Source: Nibribacter ruber (GTDB taxonomy: Bacteria > Bacteroidota > Bacteroidia > Cytophagales > Hymenobacteraceae). Taken from it: a DNA stretch of 64,000 nt. Below are positions 1-9,576 of this stretch, piece by piece; within the stretch, counting starts at the first letter, position 1, and every line of letters begins with the position of its first letter. The notes beneath the pieces are model-generated. The model was not told where the DNA came from and did not search any database. It saw nothing but the letters and a program-made list of their open reading frames with translations. Location of the stretch: contig NZ_CP047897.1 of assembly GCF_009913235.1 (NCBI RefSeq), forward strand, positions 4,029,001 through 4,093,000, given 5' to 3'. A program made the translations under genes and the position numbers.

Positions 1-1
1 C

Positions 2-2140
2 AATGCCAGCTTGAAGGACGCCATCGTGCAGTTCGGGGGCTTTTGTACCGGTGAGTTCATCTCTAAAGAAGGTTTGCTCTTGACCAACCACCACTGCGGG
101 TATGATGCCATTGCGTCTAACTCAACTCCAGAAAATAACCTGTTGCGTGATGGCTTCTGGGCCAAAACCCGCCAGGAAGAAAGAAAGAACGAAGGTCTGT
201 TTGTAGACATTCTGGTGCGCATGGAAGACGTGTCTAGTCAGGTGTTGCAGGGCATCACGGCCCAGACCTCTGAGCAGGAGCGTACTAAATTGGTAGCTGA
301 GCGCACCAAGTCTCTGGCAGATGCCGCCAAGAACAACGGCCAGTACGTGGCCTATGTGCGTGATTTCTACAATGGCAACGAGTTCTACATGTTTGTCTAT
401 GAGCGTTTCTCAGACGTGCGTCTGGTAGGCACGCCGCCAGAAAGCATTGGTAAATTTGGGGGTGACACTGATAACTGGATGTGGCCGCGCCATACCGGTG
501 ACTTCTCTATGTTTAGAGTGTACATGAGCCCAGACGGAAAGCCGGCTACGTACTCAGACAAAAACGTGCCTTACAAGCCTAAGCACCACCTGCCTATCTC
601 TATGAGCGGCGTGAAAGAAGGCGATTTTTCTATGGTGTTCGGGTTCCCGGGCCGTACCACGCGTTTCATGGCCGGTTCTGGCCTGAGCATGGCGGTAGAT
701 CAGTCCAACCCAGCCCGTATCAAATTGCGCGAACGTCGTTTGGCCATCATGAAAGAAGCCATGGACGCCTCGCAGGCCAACCGCCTGAAACTGGCTTCCA
801 ACTACGCCAGCATCAGCAACTACTACAAGTACTACATCGGGCAGAACGAGGGCATCAAGCGCATGAAGACGCTGAACAAGAAAGCTACTGAAGAGAAAGC
901 CTTCCAAACCTGGGCCGATGCCGATGCCACCCGCAAAGGATTGTACGGCAGCGCGCTTTCTGACATCAATGCCTCGTATGCTGGTCAGCGCGAGTACAAC
1001 TTATCAGCGGTATACCGCTCAGAGGCTGCTCTGGCGCCTCAGTTGATGATGCACGCCTACCAGTACACGCCGGTCTACAACATGCTTAAAGACAACAAGG
1101 CAGACAAAGCCCAGCGCGATCAGATGTTGGCCGCCGTGAAGGAGATGAACGAAGAGTTCTACAAGAGCTATCTGGCTTCTACAGACCAAAAGATGTTTGC
1201 CGAGTTAATGCAGATGTACTACAATGACGTGCCCAAAGCACAGCATGGTGACATTTTCAAAGACCTGACTGGCAAGTACAAAGGAGACTTTAAGAAGTGG
1301 GCGGCAGACATCTACGGCAACTCTATCTTAAGCACTGAAGCGAAAGCCAACGCATTCCTGGCCAACCCAACGGCCAAGGCCTTGGAGAATGACCCGGCGT
1401 TCAAATTTGTGCGTGCCGTGAATCAGAACTACCAAACCAACATTCTGCCTAAACTAACCGAGTACAATGCGTCTCTGGCCAAGGCCAACCGTCTGTACGT
1501 GGCGGGTTTGCGTGAGATGAACCCTAACAAAGTGTACTACCCAGACGCAAACTCAACGCTTCGTCTAAGCTACGGTACCGTGAAAGGCTATGAGCCGCGT
1601 GACGGCGTGGAGTACAAGTATTACACCACGCTTGATGGTTTGGCCGCTAAAGAAGATCCCACCAACGAGGAGTTCATTGTACCTGCCAAATTGATGGAAC
1701 TGGCCGCTAAGAAAGACTATGGCAAATACGCAGACAACGGCGAAATGCGTGTGGCATTCATCACCAACAATGACATCACGGGCGGTAACTCTGGTTCGCC
1801 GGTGATCAACGGCCGTGGTGAGCTGATGGGTCTGGCCTTTGACGGAAACTGGGAAGCCATGACCGGTGACCTGGTGTTTGACCCAGAGTACAAGCGCTGC
1901 ATCAACGTAGACATCAAGTACGTGCTCTTTATCATGGACAAACTGGGCAACGCCAGTCACTTGATCAATGAGATGACCCTGGTGAACAATGGCAATCCCA
2001 ACACCCAGTTCAACCCGTCCTTGAATGACGTGAAAATGGACGGCAAGACCGAGATTGAAACGCCTACCGAAGAGATCAAAATCAAGAAGAAAGGCAAAGA
2101 AACCAAGATCAAACGCGAAACTAAGAAGCAGAAGAACTAA
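2..2140 (+). CDS. S46 family dipeptidyl-peptidase, DPP7-like (5' end outside window)
   Basis: Secreted or periplasmic serine exopeptidase of the S46 family, which removes dipeptides from peptide N-termini. The reading frame is open to the left window edge (N-A-S precede L-K-D), so the signal peptide and true start lie upstream; the TTG at base 11 is not the start. Family landmarks are present: the catalytic His motif TNHHCGY near the N-terminus, the Asp motif in WPRHTGDFS (about residue 164 counted from base 11), and the catalytic Ser in GGNSGSPV (about residue 594). Eighteen residues after that Ser is Gly in FDGNW; in the characterised P. gingivalis enzymes Gly at this site marks DPP7 (hydrophobic preference) and Arg marks DPP11 (acidic preference), so a DPP7-type specificity is inferred. 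The protein ends in an unusual Lys-rich tail. It is followed by a repeat copy and a strong terminator. Confidence 0.93.
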   Translation, partial: NASLKDAIVQFGGFCTGEFISKEGLLLTNHHCGYDAIASNSTPENNLLRDGFWAKTRQEERKNEGLFVDILVRMEDVSSQVLQGITAQTSEQERTKLVAERTKSLADAAKNNGQYVAYVRDFYNGNEFYMFVYERFSDVRLVGTPPESIGKFGGDTDNWMWPRHTGDFSMFRVYMSPDGKPATYSDKNVPYKPKHHLPISMSGVKEGDFSMVFGFPGRTTRFMAGSGLSMAVDQSNPARIKLRERRLAIMKEAMDASQANRLKLASNYASISNYYKYYIGQNEGIKRMKTLNKKATEEKAFQTWADADATRKGLYGSALSDINASYAGQREYNLSAVYRSEAALAPQLMMHAYQYTPVYNMLKDNKADKAQRDQMLAAVKEMNEEFYKSYLASTDQKMFAELMQMYYNDVPKAQHGDIFKDLTGKYKGDFKKWAADIYGNSILSTEAKANAFLANPTAKALENDPAFKFVRAVNQNYQTNILPKLTEYNASLAKANRLYVAGLREMNPNKVYYPDANSTLRLSYGTVKGYEPRDGVEYKYYTTLDGLAAKEDPTNEEFIVPAKLMELAAKKDYGKYADNGEMRVAFITNNDITGGNSGSPVINGRGELMGLAFDGNWEAMTGDLVFDPEYKRCINVDIKYVLFIMDKLGNASHLINEMTLVNNGNPNTQFNPSLNDVKMDGKTEIETPTEEIKIKKKGKETKIKRETKKQKN

Positions 2141-2141
2141 C

Positions 2142-2179
2142 CGTTTTTCGGCTGGTTTCCAGAAAATACCCAAAAAACG
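2142..2179. repeat. Interspersed palindrome family R, copy 1 (degenerate)
   Basis: Imperfect inverted repeat CGTTTTTCGG...CAAAAAACG starting one base after the stop of the S46 peptidase gene. It overlaps the left arm of the following intrinsic terminator. It is a diverged member of the approximately 38-bp palindrome found across the window. Confidence 0.7.
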
Positions 2180-2210
2180 CCCGGTGCTCTAAGCGCCGGG
2201 CGTTTTTGTT
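2176..2210 (+). terminator. Rho-independent terminator of the S46 peptidase gene
   Basis: GC-rich stem AACGCCCGGTGC / GCGCCGGGCGTT with loop TCTAA, followed by TTTTTGTTTT. It serves the peptidase gene and could also stop the converging small gene. Confidence 0.85.
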
Positions 2211-2240
2211 TTAGATTAGAATAAGGGTTGGGCTCAAGCT

Positions 2241-2441
2241 CTATTGGCAATGTACGTAGCAAAGCACTTGCTCGCATTTTCCCCATTGCTTGTTCTTGCA
2301 CTGTTTGCCGGTAGACTTGGCCGTGGCGGTGCATTGGGGATTGTAAGCAGATACGGCTTTAGGCGCGGCGCTGGGAGAAGAAAACGACAGCATCAAACCA
2401 ACGCTGGCCGCCAGCGACAAAGAGGTAAAAAATCTTTTCAT
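2241..2441 (-). CDS. Small secreted Cys-rich protein (66 aa), DUF5763-like pattern
   Basis: A 66-residue protein with a signal peptide (MKRFF then a hydrophobic run to about residue 24, SAAPKA). The mature part has four Cys in the arrangement QCTATAKSTGKQC...C...CYVHC. This resembles the small Bacteroidota family with C-x-A-T-x-x-G-x-x-C...C-x-x-H (DUF5763-like), a likely metal-binding or disulfide-knotted fold of unknown role. The assignment to that family is from memory of the pattern. It stands alone, convergent with the S46 peptidase. The longer plus-strand frame across the same bases has no signal peptide or family pattern and is regarded as a shadow. Confidence 0.75.
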   Translation of the reverse strand: MKRFFTSLSLAASVGLMLSFSSPSAAPKAVSAYNPQCTATAKSTGKQCKNKQWGKCEQVLCYVHCQ

Positions 2442-2483
2442 GACAGTTCTGGGTTAGGTAGGTTTTTCATAAATATAGTAAAA

Positions 2484-2517
2484 GTAAATATAAGCCGGGT
2501 ACCAATTTTGGAGCAAA
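2484..2517 (-). promoter_or_regulatory. Candidate promoter of the small Cys-rich gene
   Basis: On the minus strand, TTTG (2514-2517) and TATATTTA near 2485-2492 resemble the Bacteroidota TTTG / TAnnTTTG boxes with a 21-nt spacer. The spacer is slightly long and the last base of the -7 box is off consensus. Confidence 0.25.
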
Positions 2518-2553
2518 GCACGTAGGAGGAAAACTGTCCAACCCCCTGAGCCT

Positions 2554-3384
2554 ATGATGCATACTCTACGCTTAGTCCTGCTTCTCTTCATCCTTCTATT
2601 TGGAGGGATCGCTCATGCTCAGTTATACAATGCGCCCGCTGGGGCCAGAAGCATGGGCTTGGGCGGCGCCTCGGTGACCTTGACAGACGTATGGGCTCTT
2701 TCCAATAACCCGGCGGGAACGGCTGCACTAAAACAACCCACATTAGGAGGCTTTGCCATCAACCGGTTTGGCCTGCAGGAACTCACCACCGTAGGGCTGT
2801 TGGCCGTGCTCCCGACTGCCAGGTGGGGGACGCTGGGATTGGACTTGCAGCGGTTTGGAGGCGAGTTGTACAATGAGCAACGCCTGGGTTTGGGTATTGC
2901 ACATCAGTTGGGGCAGGTACGATTAGGGTTGAAGGCAGACGTGTTGCAGGTGCGGGTCAAAGAATGGGGCAGCCGAAAAGCCATCGCCCTGAGCCTGGGC
3001 GGTCAATCAGAAGTCATACCGGGGCTTACGTTTGGGGCGCACATCTACAACCTGAACCAAGCCAAACTGGCTGAGTTTGAAGACGAGCGCTTGCCCACGG
3101 TCATGAAGATGGGCATAGGCTACCAGGCGGCAACCAAAGTATTGCTGCTTTTAGAGGCTGAAAAAGAACTGGAGCACCCGGCCGCCGTGAAAGCTGGGGT
3201 GGAATACCAGGTCCTGCCAGCCCTGGCCTTTAGAACCGGCTTTCATTCGGGTACCCGCTCTGGTACGGCAGGGGTGGGGGTCACCTTCCAAAAGTTTCAG
3301 GTGGCCTATGCCTTGGGCGCGCAGAGCAGGCTGGGCTTGACCAATTCCTTGTCCTTGACCTATCAATGGGAGCGGCAGCCATGA
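2554..3384 (+). CDS. PorV/PorQ-like outer-membrane beta-barrel protein
   Basis: A 276-residue secreted protein with a clear signal peptide (hydrophobic run at residues 7-20, cleavage near AHA-Q). After it comes the motif GARSMGLGGA...SNNPAGTA typical of the PorV/PorQ and UPF0164 group of FadL-like barrels. The rest is alternating amphipathic strands ending in a plausible terminal strand, LSLTYQWERQP. The stop TGA overlaps the ATG of the next gene (ATGA at 3381-3384), so the two are probably translated together as an outer-membrane pair. Family is seen; the exact function (T9SS accessory or simple porin) is not shown. Confidence 0.75.
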   Translation: MMHTLRLVLLLFILLFGGIAHAQLYNAPAGARSMGLGGASVTLTDVWALSNNPAGTAALKQPTLGGFAINRFGLQELTTVGLLAVLPTARWGTLGLDLQRFGGELYNEQRLGLGIAHQLGQVRLGLKADVLQVRVKEWGSRKAIALSLGGQSEVIPGLTFGAHIYNLNQAKLAEFEDERLPTVMKMGIGYQAATKVLLLLEAEKELEHPAAVKAGVEYQVLPALAFRTGFHSGTRSGTAGVGVTFQKFQVAYALGAQSRLGLTNSLSLTYQWERQP

Positions 3385-5474
3385 AGCGTTTTTGGCTTGT
3401 TTTTCTGGTTTTAGCCCTAAAACAGCTGTCTTCCTGGGCGCAGGAAGTGCCGCGGCCGGCAGTAGATGTGGAACTGTTGGTGCAGGAGCTTTTTGCCGAG
3501 CAGACAGATGAAAACGCAGTGGCTTATGAAGACTTGTATGAAACGCTGCTGCAGTACTACCGCCAACCCTTAGACTTAAACATGGCCACCCGCGAAGAAC
3601 TGCGCGGGCTTTGGCTGCTTTCTGAAGCCCAGATTAGCGCCCTGCTCCAGCACATAGCAGACAATGGTCGGCTCTTGACCCTGTATGAACTGCAGGCCGT
3701 GCCTACGTTTGACATGATCACCATCAGGCGGTTGCTGCCGTTTGTGACGGTGCAGTCCTTGGGGCAGGTGGGGCAAAAGACGTGGGCAGAACGGTTGCGG
3801 CAGGCCGAGAACCATTCATTGCTGCTACGGTATGACCGCACGGTGCAGGAGCGCAAAGGTTACACTCCGCCGGAGGGTCGCTCTCTAACGCGCTACATGG
3901 GCTCACCGGACAAGTATTTGCTGAGATATCGGCTAAGCCAGCCCAAGGACTTTAGCTTCGGGATTACCGCTGAGAAGGACGCCGGCGAGCAGTTTACCTG
4001 GCGCTCGGGCCAACGGCAGTATGGCTTTGACTTCTACTCCTTCCACGCGCAGTTGTATGACAGAGGCTCTTTTAAAACCATTGCCGTGGGGGACTATCAG
4101 CTGCAGTTTGGTCAGGGATTACTGCTTTCCAGCGGACTGGGCGTGGGCAAGGGTTCAGAAACCATCACTACCGTGCGCCGAAGCCAACTGGGTATCCGGC
4201 CTCATACCTCTGCCATGGAAACCAATTTCTTCAGGGGCATGGGCGCCACCCACCGCTGGCGAAGAGTACATACCACTTTGTTCTATTCCAACCGAAAAGT
4301 GGATGCCACCGTCAATGAGGAAGTTGAGCAAGAAGCAGAAGGATTGTCTGAAGTAGGGTTGGCGGGTAGCATCCAGACCTCGGGCCTGCACCGCACGCCC
4401 ACCGAACTAGAAAATAGACAGCGCGCCCGGGAGCAGGTGGCCGGCGGAGATGTAACTTACCGCAATCCCACACAGACCTTGGGCATTGGCCTTACAGCTC
4501 TGGTGACGCATTACAACATCAACTTACAAAAACGCCCGGAGCCTTACAATCAATACACTTTCTCTGGTCGGCAGAATACGGGAGTGGGCGTTCATTACAG
4601 CTACCTGTGGCAGAATTTCAACTTCTTCGGGGAGACGGCCAGGTCTGACAATGGCGGCGTGGGTACGGTCAACGGTCTGCTGGCCAGCCTGTCTGAACGG
4701 GTGGAGATGGCCTTTGTCTATCGCTACTACGCCAGAGACTTCCAGAGTCTGTATGGGAACGCATTCGGGGAAAGCAGCCGCAACCAGAACGAGGCCGGTT
4801 TTTACACGGGCCTTAAGCTGAAACTCAGTACCCGCTGGCAGCTCACGGCCTTCTATGACAGGTTCAGTTTTCCCTGGCTCCGGTACCGCGTAGACGCTCC
4901 CTCAGATGGCCAAGAGTATCTGCTGCGCCTGCAATTTGTGCCTTCCAAAACCACCTTGCTCTACGTTCAGTTTCAGGAGGAGCGCAAGGCCCGCAATGAG
5001 ACCGTAGAAGGGGAGGCCCTGGCCCTGGTGAGCGAGACCCGTGCCCAACGGATGCTGATGTTGCTGGACGTAAGCCCGCTGCCCTCGCTCCGGTTAAGGT
5101 CCCGTCTGCAGATGAGCCAATTTGAGCAATCGGGCAAGGTGGAGAAAGGCTACCTCATGGCCCAAGACGCCACCTGGGAACGAAACAAAACCCGTCTCAG
5201 CGCCCGCTACTCCCTCTTTGACACAGACGGTTACGATGCCCGCCAATACGCCCCAGAGCAGGATGTTCTCTTTGCGTTCTCCATCCCTGTGTTCACCGGC
5301 CAGGGTACGCATGTCTATTTTTTAGCTCAGCAGCAACTTTCCCGGCAGCTAGACATGTGGTTTAAACTCAGCCACACCCATTACAGAAATCAGGACACCG
5401 TCAGTTCAGGACTGGAAGAAATCCAAGGCCCCAGAAGAACGGACGTGCGGTTGCAAATTAGGTATCGTTTTTAG
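3381..5474 (+). CDS. Helix-hairpin-helix domain outer-membrane protein
   Basis: About 698 residues. I chose ATG 3381 because it makes an ATGA overlap with the upstream gene and starts a signal peptide (MKRFWLVFLVLALKQ, AQ cleavage near residue 21); an in-frame ATG at 3366 would precede it. Residues about 50-110 hold a helix-hairpin-helix region (PLDLNMATREEL ... LSEAQI ... LLTLYELQAV) as in the ComEA-like fold, and the long remainder has the alternating pattern of an outer-membrane barrel (many Tyr/Phe/Arg, ending LQIRYRF). This architecture is common in Bacteroidota and uncharacterised. The last codons (CGT TTT TAG) form the left arm of a palindromic repeat. Codons 3-8 (CGT TTT TGG CTT GTT TTT) also match the half-element. 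Confidence 0.75.
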   Translation: MKRFWLVFLVLALKQLSSWAQEVPRPAVDVELLVQELFAEQTDENAVAYEDLYETLLQYYRQPLDLNMATREELRGLWLLSEAQISALLQHIADNGRLLTLYELQAVPTFDMITIRRLLPFVTVQSLGQVGQKTWAERLRQAENHSLLLRYDRTVQERKGYTPPEGRSLTRYMGSPDKYLLRYRLSQPKDFSFGITAEKDAGEQFTWRSGQRQYGFDFYSFHAQLYDRGSFKTIAVGDYQLQFGQGLLLSSGLGVGKGSETITTVRRSQLGIRPHTSAMETNFFRGMGATHRWRRVHTTLFYSNRKVDATVNEEVEQEAEGLSEVGLAGSIQTSGLHRTPTELENRQRAREQVAGGDVTYRNPTQTLGIGLTALVTHYNINLQKRPEPYNQYTFSGRQNTGVGVHYSYLWQNFNFFGETARSDNGGVGTVNGLLASLSERVEMAFVYRYYARDFQSLYGNAFGESSRNQNEAGFYTGLKLKLSTRWQLTAFYDRFSFPWLRYRVDAPSDGQEYLLRLQFVPSKTTLLYVQFQEERKARNETVEGEALALVSETRAQRMLMLLDVSPLPSLRLRSRLQMSQFEQSGKVEKGYLMAQDATWERNKTRLSARYSLFDTDGYDARQYAPEQDVLFAFSIPVFTGQGTHVYFLAQQQLSRQLDMWFKLSHTHYRNQDTVSSGLEEIQGPRRTDVRLQIRYRF

Positions 5475-5505
5475 GCTGTTTTCAGGGAAATAGGCCAAAA
5501 ACGAT
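5464..5505. repeat. Family R palindrome, copy 2 (between convergent genes)
   Basis: ATCGTTTTTAGGC ... GGCCAAAAACGAT. The left arm contains the final Arg-Phe-stop codons of the helix-hairpin-helix protein gene. It lies between that gene and the convergent GT39-like gene, so it may work as a bidirectional terminator. Confidence 0.85.
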
Positions 5506-5514
5506 GGTGCGCTA

Positions 5515-7092
5515 TTATAATCCTCCCACGGGTGGTTCTGCCGTTATCTGTTTCTTGGGTATTGGCAGAGGCGGAATCTCATAAATAAAAAAGGAGAAGG
5601 TGTTGATGTAGTTTCCTTTGTATTCCTTTAAAAGTATCACGGGCGTAGTATGCCATTGATAAGGAATTTCATTCCTGGAAATGTAAATCACAGGAGCCTG
5701 TCTCTGTTGGGCAATGGCCCCGGCCCAATCTAACAACACAAATTTGCGGGGGTTGTGGTCTTCTAGGAAATTCAGGACATAGAAGCTTCTGTAGTTCCCA
5801 TTGGGCAGGTGGAAAATAGGCTGACCATAATAGGCTGTAATGTTGGAAGAGGTAACTTCATCTTCTGTCACTATGATGGCATGTGAAGGCAAGGTCTTCA
5901 GGTATTCGGCTACTTGTTTGCCTGGGAAAAAAGGGTATTTAACCTCTATATACAAGGCATAAACGCCAGCCGCTACCTGCAACACCGCGCAGACAAGCAA
6001 TAGTTTAGCAAACCATTTCTTCGTCCAAAGGTGAAATCTTTGTAATAAAAGTGGATAAGAGGAATGCTCTTCCTTCTGATAAAAAGAAGCAATCCAATAA
6101 AAGGCCAGAGTGAAGATGAAATAATGGGCGTGATGGCGTAGGCTTCCTTCAAACTTCAAGTAAAAGAAGAAGAACAGCGTGGCAAAAAGCAGAAGGAATA
6201 AATACAGCAGCCTCTTAACCCCCAACAGACCGCCCGCAATCACTAGGAACAACACTCCGGAGAGGACTATTTCTTTGGAGTTGTTAAGCAGCGAGGTATT
6301 CCAAAAATTAACGATAAACGACGGAATGGGCACGAAGGCCTGCCACAAACGAGTCCCTGACTGGAAGAAGTAGTAGGGCATGGTAAGCGGGAAAAACTCC
6401 TTATGCGGCTCTACCGGGCGCAGCATGCTCCAAAAAGAAAAGCCACAACCCAAGGCCCAGAGGAAACCACCCATTATTTTCTGCGAGGTGGAAATAGGTG
6501 CCCAGTGGGGTGACTCCTTCCAGATTTTGAAAGCCTCAGAGAGCAGGAGCAATCCTAGCACGCCAGACATGAGAAACCCGAAGAGGTTGGTCTGGGCGTT
6601 GAGAATCAGCAACAGCACATAGCCATACCAGTGCGTGAAGCGCTTGGGGTAAAAGGTGCAGATGAGAAAAAGCGTAAGCAGTTCAATGGCATACAACCTG
6701 CTAATCAACCCATACTCAAACAGGCCATAGTACCCGAAGCAAATCAAAAGCTTGGTCACTCTGGGGAAAGGTGCGTTTCTGAGAAACACGAATACGAAAC
6801 CCAACGCACAAGCCCATTGGGTTATTTTTAAGGCCTGCAGGTTGTCCGTGAAACGCGTGATGACATACAAGAGGCTGTACCAGAGATTGGGGTGTCCCTC
6901 AAACTGTTTGTTCGTGAGCAAGTCTGTGTAAGAATTGCTGTAGAGGGCCAGGAGCCAGGGTTCCGTTTCGTCAAACCAAAGCTCATGGTACTGCATGAAA
7001 AACGCCAGCGCCACGCCATACAGAGCTGTGAAGACAAGGGCAAACGTAGTGTGGTTGGGTAGGAACGGTTTATCGTTCGGCAGAGTCCTCAT
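5515..7092 (-). CDS. GT39/ArnT-like integral membrane glycosyltransferase
   Basis: A 525-residue polytopic protein with about ten hydrophobic segments. Near the N-terminus it has the first-loop acidic motif of GT-C enzymes (LWFDETEPW) and EGHPNLWY, typical of the PMT/ArnT class that uses polyprenyl-phosphate sugar donors. The C-terminal third is a soluble domain (from about residue 385, [12 protein letters not shown]). The first 23 bases overlap the end of the upstream FAD enzyme gene, so the two are probably one transcription unit read leftwards. The acceptor is unknown. Confidence 0.7.
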   Translation of the reverse strand: MRTLPNDKPFLPNHTTFALVFTALYGVALAFFMQYHELWFDETEPWLLALYSNSYTDLLTNKQFEGHPNLWYSLLYVITRFTDNLQALKITQWACALGFVFVFLRNAPFPRVTKLLICFGYYGLFEYGLISRLYAIELLTLFLICTFYPKRFTHWYGYVLLLILNAQTNLFGFLMSGVLGLLLLSEAFKIWKESPHWAPISTSQKIMGGFLWALGCGFSFWSMLRPVEPHKEFFPLTMPYYFFQSGTRLWQAFVPIPSFIVNFWNTSLLNNSKEIVLSGVLFLVIAGGLLGVKRLLYLFLLLFATLFFFFYLKFEGSLRHHAHYFIFTLAFYWIASFYQKEEHSSYPLLLQRFHLWTKKWFAKLLLVCAVLQVAAGVYALYIEVKYPFFPGKQVAEYLKTLPSHAIIVTEDEVTSSNITAYYGQPIFHLPNGNYRSFYVLNFLEDHNPRKFVLLDWAGAIAQQRQAPVIYISRNEIPYQWHTTPVILLKEYKGNYINTFSFFIYEIPPLPIPKKQITAEPPVGGL

Positions 7093-8668
7093 GGTATTCC
7101 TGTTCCGTGTTTACCTCCCAGAGGTTGGATTTGTCTGTGCGGCCGTTGGCGATGTTCTCAACCGCAAGCATGGCCGTAAGCATGGAGTGGTCTTGGTTGT
7201 TGTACTTGTGCATGCCGTTTCTTCCCACCAGAAACAGGTTCTCAATGCCGTCCAAGAACTGCTGTACCACCGGGAACTGCGCGTAAGACCCGAAGTAAGC
7301 CGGATAGGCCTTCGGCATTTTAAAAACGGTGCTGTCTATTACCTGATCAGAGGAGATGATGCCCAGTTTGTCAAGTTCATTGATGGCCAGCTCTTTTAAC
7401 TCGGCCTCGGTCATGTGCCAGAGGGCGTCTTCTCCCTGGCAGAAATACTCTACGCCCAGCCACACCGTTTCTGGGTTTTGGACCAGATACGGGCTCCAGT
7501 TGTTGAAAATCTGTAATCGGCCGGCCAGCACGTCTGGTTCCTGAATGTAAATCCAGTTGTCCTGGATGAGTTCTGCGTCCCCTTCTTTGATGGCCAGCTT
7601 GTGCAGCAGGATGCCCACCGTTAGAAAATTTCGGTAGGGGAGGTGTTCACTGATTTCGCGCACCTCTTGCGGCGCGGCCTCGCCCAAGGCAATGACCAGG
7701 TCCCGGATGGGCATGGTAGAAATCACATAGTCCGGCGAGATGGTATAGTCTTGCTTGGTGGCGGCATCATGAATGGTTGCGGACGTAATCCTGTTCCCCT
7801 CCAACTGCAGACCCACTACCTTTTGCTGCAGGTGTACTTCGCCGCCCTGGGCCTGCACTTTGCGGCTCACCACTTCCCATAAATGCCCAGGCCCCAGTTT
7901 GGGATAGAGAAACTGCTCAATAAGCGAGGTCTGGGTTTTCTTCTGGGTGAAGTCTCCCTTGGGCGTGAAAAACTGCTGACGCAGGAAATGCTTGACCGCC
8001 TCTGTAATAGAAAGGGCTTTGATGCGCTGGGCGCCCCATTCGGCGCTTATCTGCTGGCAGGGCACGCCCCAAACCTTTTCTGTATAGGACTTGAAAAAGG
8101 TCTTGTACAGGTGCTTGCCAAACCGATTGATGAAAAAGTCCTCTAAGTTGCGTTCCTTCTTGAGGGGCAACACCACTTGCTTCATGTAGCTGAAGCCCGC
8201 CTTCGCCGACCATACCCAGCCCAACTGAGAAAGCGTAGCCAGGGAAAAAGAGAGCGGGTAGTCAAAAAACTGTCTTCTAAAGAAAATCCTGGATTTGCGC
8301 TGGCGCAGCAGCATCACATCTTCTGGGTTCTGACTGTCTACCGCCTCTTGTACCGGAACCACTCTTGATTTCCCCTGATAGGAGAGGTTGCCCACCGTCT
8401 GGCCCGGCTCCAGATGGAGGGGCAGAATGGACAGCCACCAGTCCATGACACGGTCAGACTTGGAGAAGAACCGGTGCCCGCCAATGTCCATACGGTTGCC
8501 CTTGTACTCAATGGTCGCTGAAATGCCGCCTACGCGCTCTGTTGCCTCCACCACCACCGGGTGCACCGAAGTGTGCTGCAAAAACTCAAAAGCAGCTGTA
8601 AGACCAGCAGGGCCGGCTCCAATGATGAGAGCCGTGGGTGATGAGGGCATAGCGTCAGGGAAAGTCAA
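7070..8668 (-). CDS. NAD(P)/FAD-dependent oxidoreductase (amine-oxidase / UDP-galactopyranose-mutase-like fold)
   Basis: 532 residues with an N-terminal Rossmann dinucleotide-binding motif [17 protein letters not shown] (about residues 13-29), a second Gly/Arg patch ([10 protein letters not shown]), and the motif [14 protein letters not shown] shared by FAD enzymes of the protoporphyrinogen-oxidase/UGM-like superfamily found beside glycan genes. A C-terminal FAD segment ([19 protein letters not shown]) is also visible. Start options are Met1 or Met6 six codons in. It lies upstream of and overlaps the GT39-like gene, which suggests a sugar or polyprenyl-linked substrate; this is inference. Confidence 0.72.
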   Translation of the reverse strand: MTFPDAMPSSPTALIIGAGPAGLTAAFEFLQHTSVHPVVVEATERVGGISATIEYKGNRMDIGGHRFFSKSDRVMDWWLSILPLHLEPGQTVGNLSYQGKSRVVPVQEAVDSQNPEDVMLLRQRKSRIFFRRQFFDYPLSFSLATLSQLGWVWSAKAGFSYMKQVVLPLKKERNLEDFFINRFGKHLYKTFFKSYTEKVWGVPCQQISAEWGAQRIKALSITEAVKHFLRQQFFTPKGDFTQKKTQTSLIEQFLYPKLGPGHLWEVVSRKVQAQGGEVHLQQKVVGLQLEGNRITSATIHDAATKQDYTISPDYVISTMPIRDLVIALGEAAPQEVREISEHLPYRNFLTVGILLHKLAIKEGDAELIQDNWIYIQEPDVLAGRLQIFNNWSPYLVQNPETVWLGVEYFCQGEDALWHMTEAELKELAINELDKLGIISSDQVIDSTVFKMPKAYPAYFGSYAQFPVVQQFLDGIENLFLVGRNGMHKYNNQDHSMLTAMLAVENIANGRTDKSNLWEVNTEQEYHEDSAER

Positions 8669-8802
8669 CTCAAAGATAATCAGTTTGCCCGTAACCCCTA
8701 AATCCTACCCCGGAGAATGAGATGAGTAAAGGGAAAGTTGAGTAGACTATTTAAGCACATGTATATCCCATCTGCCCTTAACCTTTTATAAATTTTGGCT
8801 GA

Positions 8803-8864
8803 ACCCAATCGAGTCGTTTTTGGCCTGTTTTCCGGAAAACAGGCCAAAAACGACTCGATTGGGT
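8803..8864. repeat. Family R palindrome, copy 3: 62-bp perfect palindrome
   Basis: A perfect 62-bp palindrome centred on CC|GG at 8833/8834. The core is the family sequence. The outer 12 bases on each side (ACCCAATCGAGT and its complement) are specific to this locus. It lies in the 221-bp gap between sigZ and the FAD oxidoreductase gene, both on the minus strand. Confidence 0.95.
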
Positions 8865-8889
8865 ATAATAGAAAGTAATTCTTTTAAGA

Positions 8890-9516
8890 CTAGCAGTTTT
8901 GCAAGGCAGAACAATCTGGCCTAATCTCAGCGCTTACCAATCGGCCCTTTCGGTCAAGTTCCAGATGACAACATTCCAAGAAGACCGCTTTCAATTTCTC
9001 GCGCCCTCGTTGTATTCTTGACTTGGCGCCTGATAGAGAAAGACCCAGTTGGTTGGCAATTTCTTGTTGCGGGATTCCTTCTAAATCAGACAATCGCAAA
9101 GGCTCTGCGTACTTTTTAGGTATTAGGTTTAAGAGCGGAAGAATGCACGCTTCCAAGCTGTGAAACGGGTTTTCTTCTGTTATGTCCACCACGTCTGTTT
9201 CCTCTAGTAATGGACTTGTGTGTTTCTCTTTGCGGTAAAAATCAGTTACCACATGACGGCTAATCTCATAGAGCCAAGCCCGAACGTTCTTTACGTTGGG
9301 CAGGGTTTCGCAATGGCGGTGTACCTTCAGGAGTACTTGCTGTGAAAGGTCTTCGGCGTCTGCTGTATTGGCTACTCTGTTCTTTATAAATCCCAGCAGC
9401 GCCTTCTCATAGGAAAGAAACACCATGGCCGCCTCTGTACAAGGATCATGAGCAGCCGTGGTGGGTGATGGGCTGCAAGAAGAGTTATTGGTGCAATTTG
9501 GAGATGATGGAGCCAT
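8890..9516 (-). CDS. sigZ: RNA polymerase sigma factor SigZ (ECF sigma-70)
   Basis: 208 residues. Region 2 (FIKNRVANTADAEDLSQQVL then VRAWLYEISRHVVTDFYRK) and region 4 (LSDLEGIPQQEIANQLGLS, AKSRIQRGREKLK) of an ECF sigma factor are clear. The tail after region 4 carries the features of the SigZ family: a paired Cys (LECCHLELDRKGRLVS) and later Cys (PDCSALQNC). The N-terminus is also Cys-containing and of low complexity, so the start could be internal; Met1 is kept because sigma region 2 begins soon after residue 30. SigZ genes in Bacteroidota are often near arsenic or metal genes, and an ArsI/GNAT pair lies 5 kb away. Confidence 0.88.
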   Translation of the reverse strand: MAPSSPNCTNNSSCSPSPTTAAHDPCTEAAMVFLSYEKALLGFIKNRVANTADAEDLSQQVLLKVHRHCETLPNVKNVRAWLYEISRHVVTDFYRKEKHTSPLLEETDVVDITEENPFHSLEACILPLLNLIPKKYAEPLRLSDLEGIPQQEIANQLGLSLSGAKSRIQRGREKLKAVFLECCHLELDRKGRLVSAEIRPDCSALQNC

Positions 9517-9539
9517 GGCATTATAGATGTAGATGAGGT

Positions 9540-9575
9540 GTTTTTAGTCTGTTTTGGCTGAAACAGGCCAAAAAC
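9540..9575. repeat. Family R palindrome, copy 4, at the 5' side of sigZ
   Basis: GTTTTTAGTCTGTTTT ... AAACAGGCCAAAAAC, 24 bases before the sigZ start codon. Because it is in a 5' leader or promoter region and not after a gene, simple terminator function is not enough to explain this copy. Confidence 0.85.
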
Positions 9576-9576
9576 G

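Noticed and set aside
1565-2173. Long minus-strand frame (about 200 codons) opposite the S46 peptidase gene
   Set aside because: It mirrors the codon pattern of a clear protease gene and gives a His/Val-rich product with no family motif; a shadow frame.
2244-2525. Plus-strand frame of 93 codons
   Set aside because: It is antisense to the small Cys-rich secreted protein, which has a signal peptide; this frame is Arg/Gly-rich without motif.
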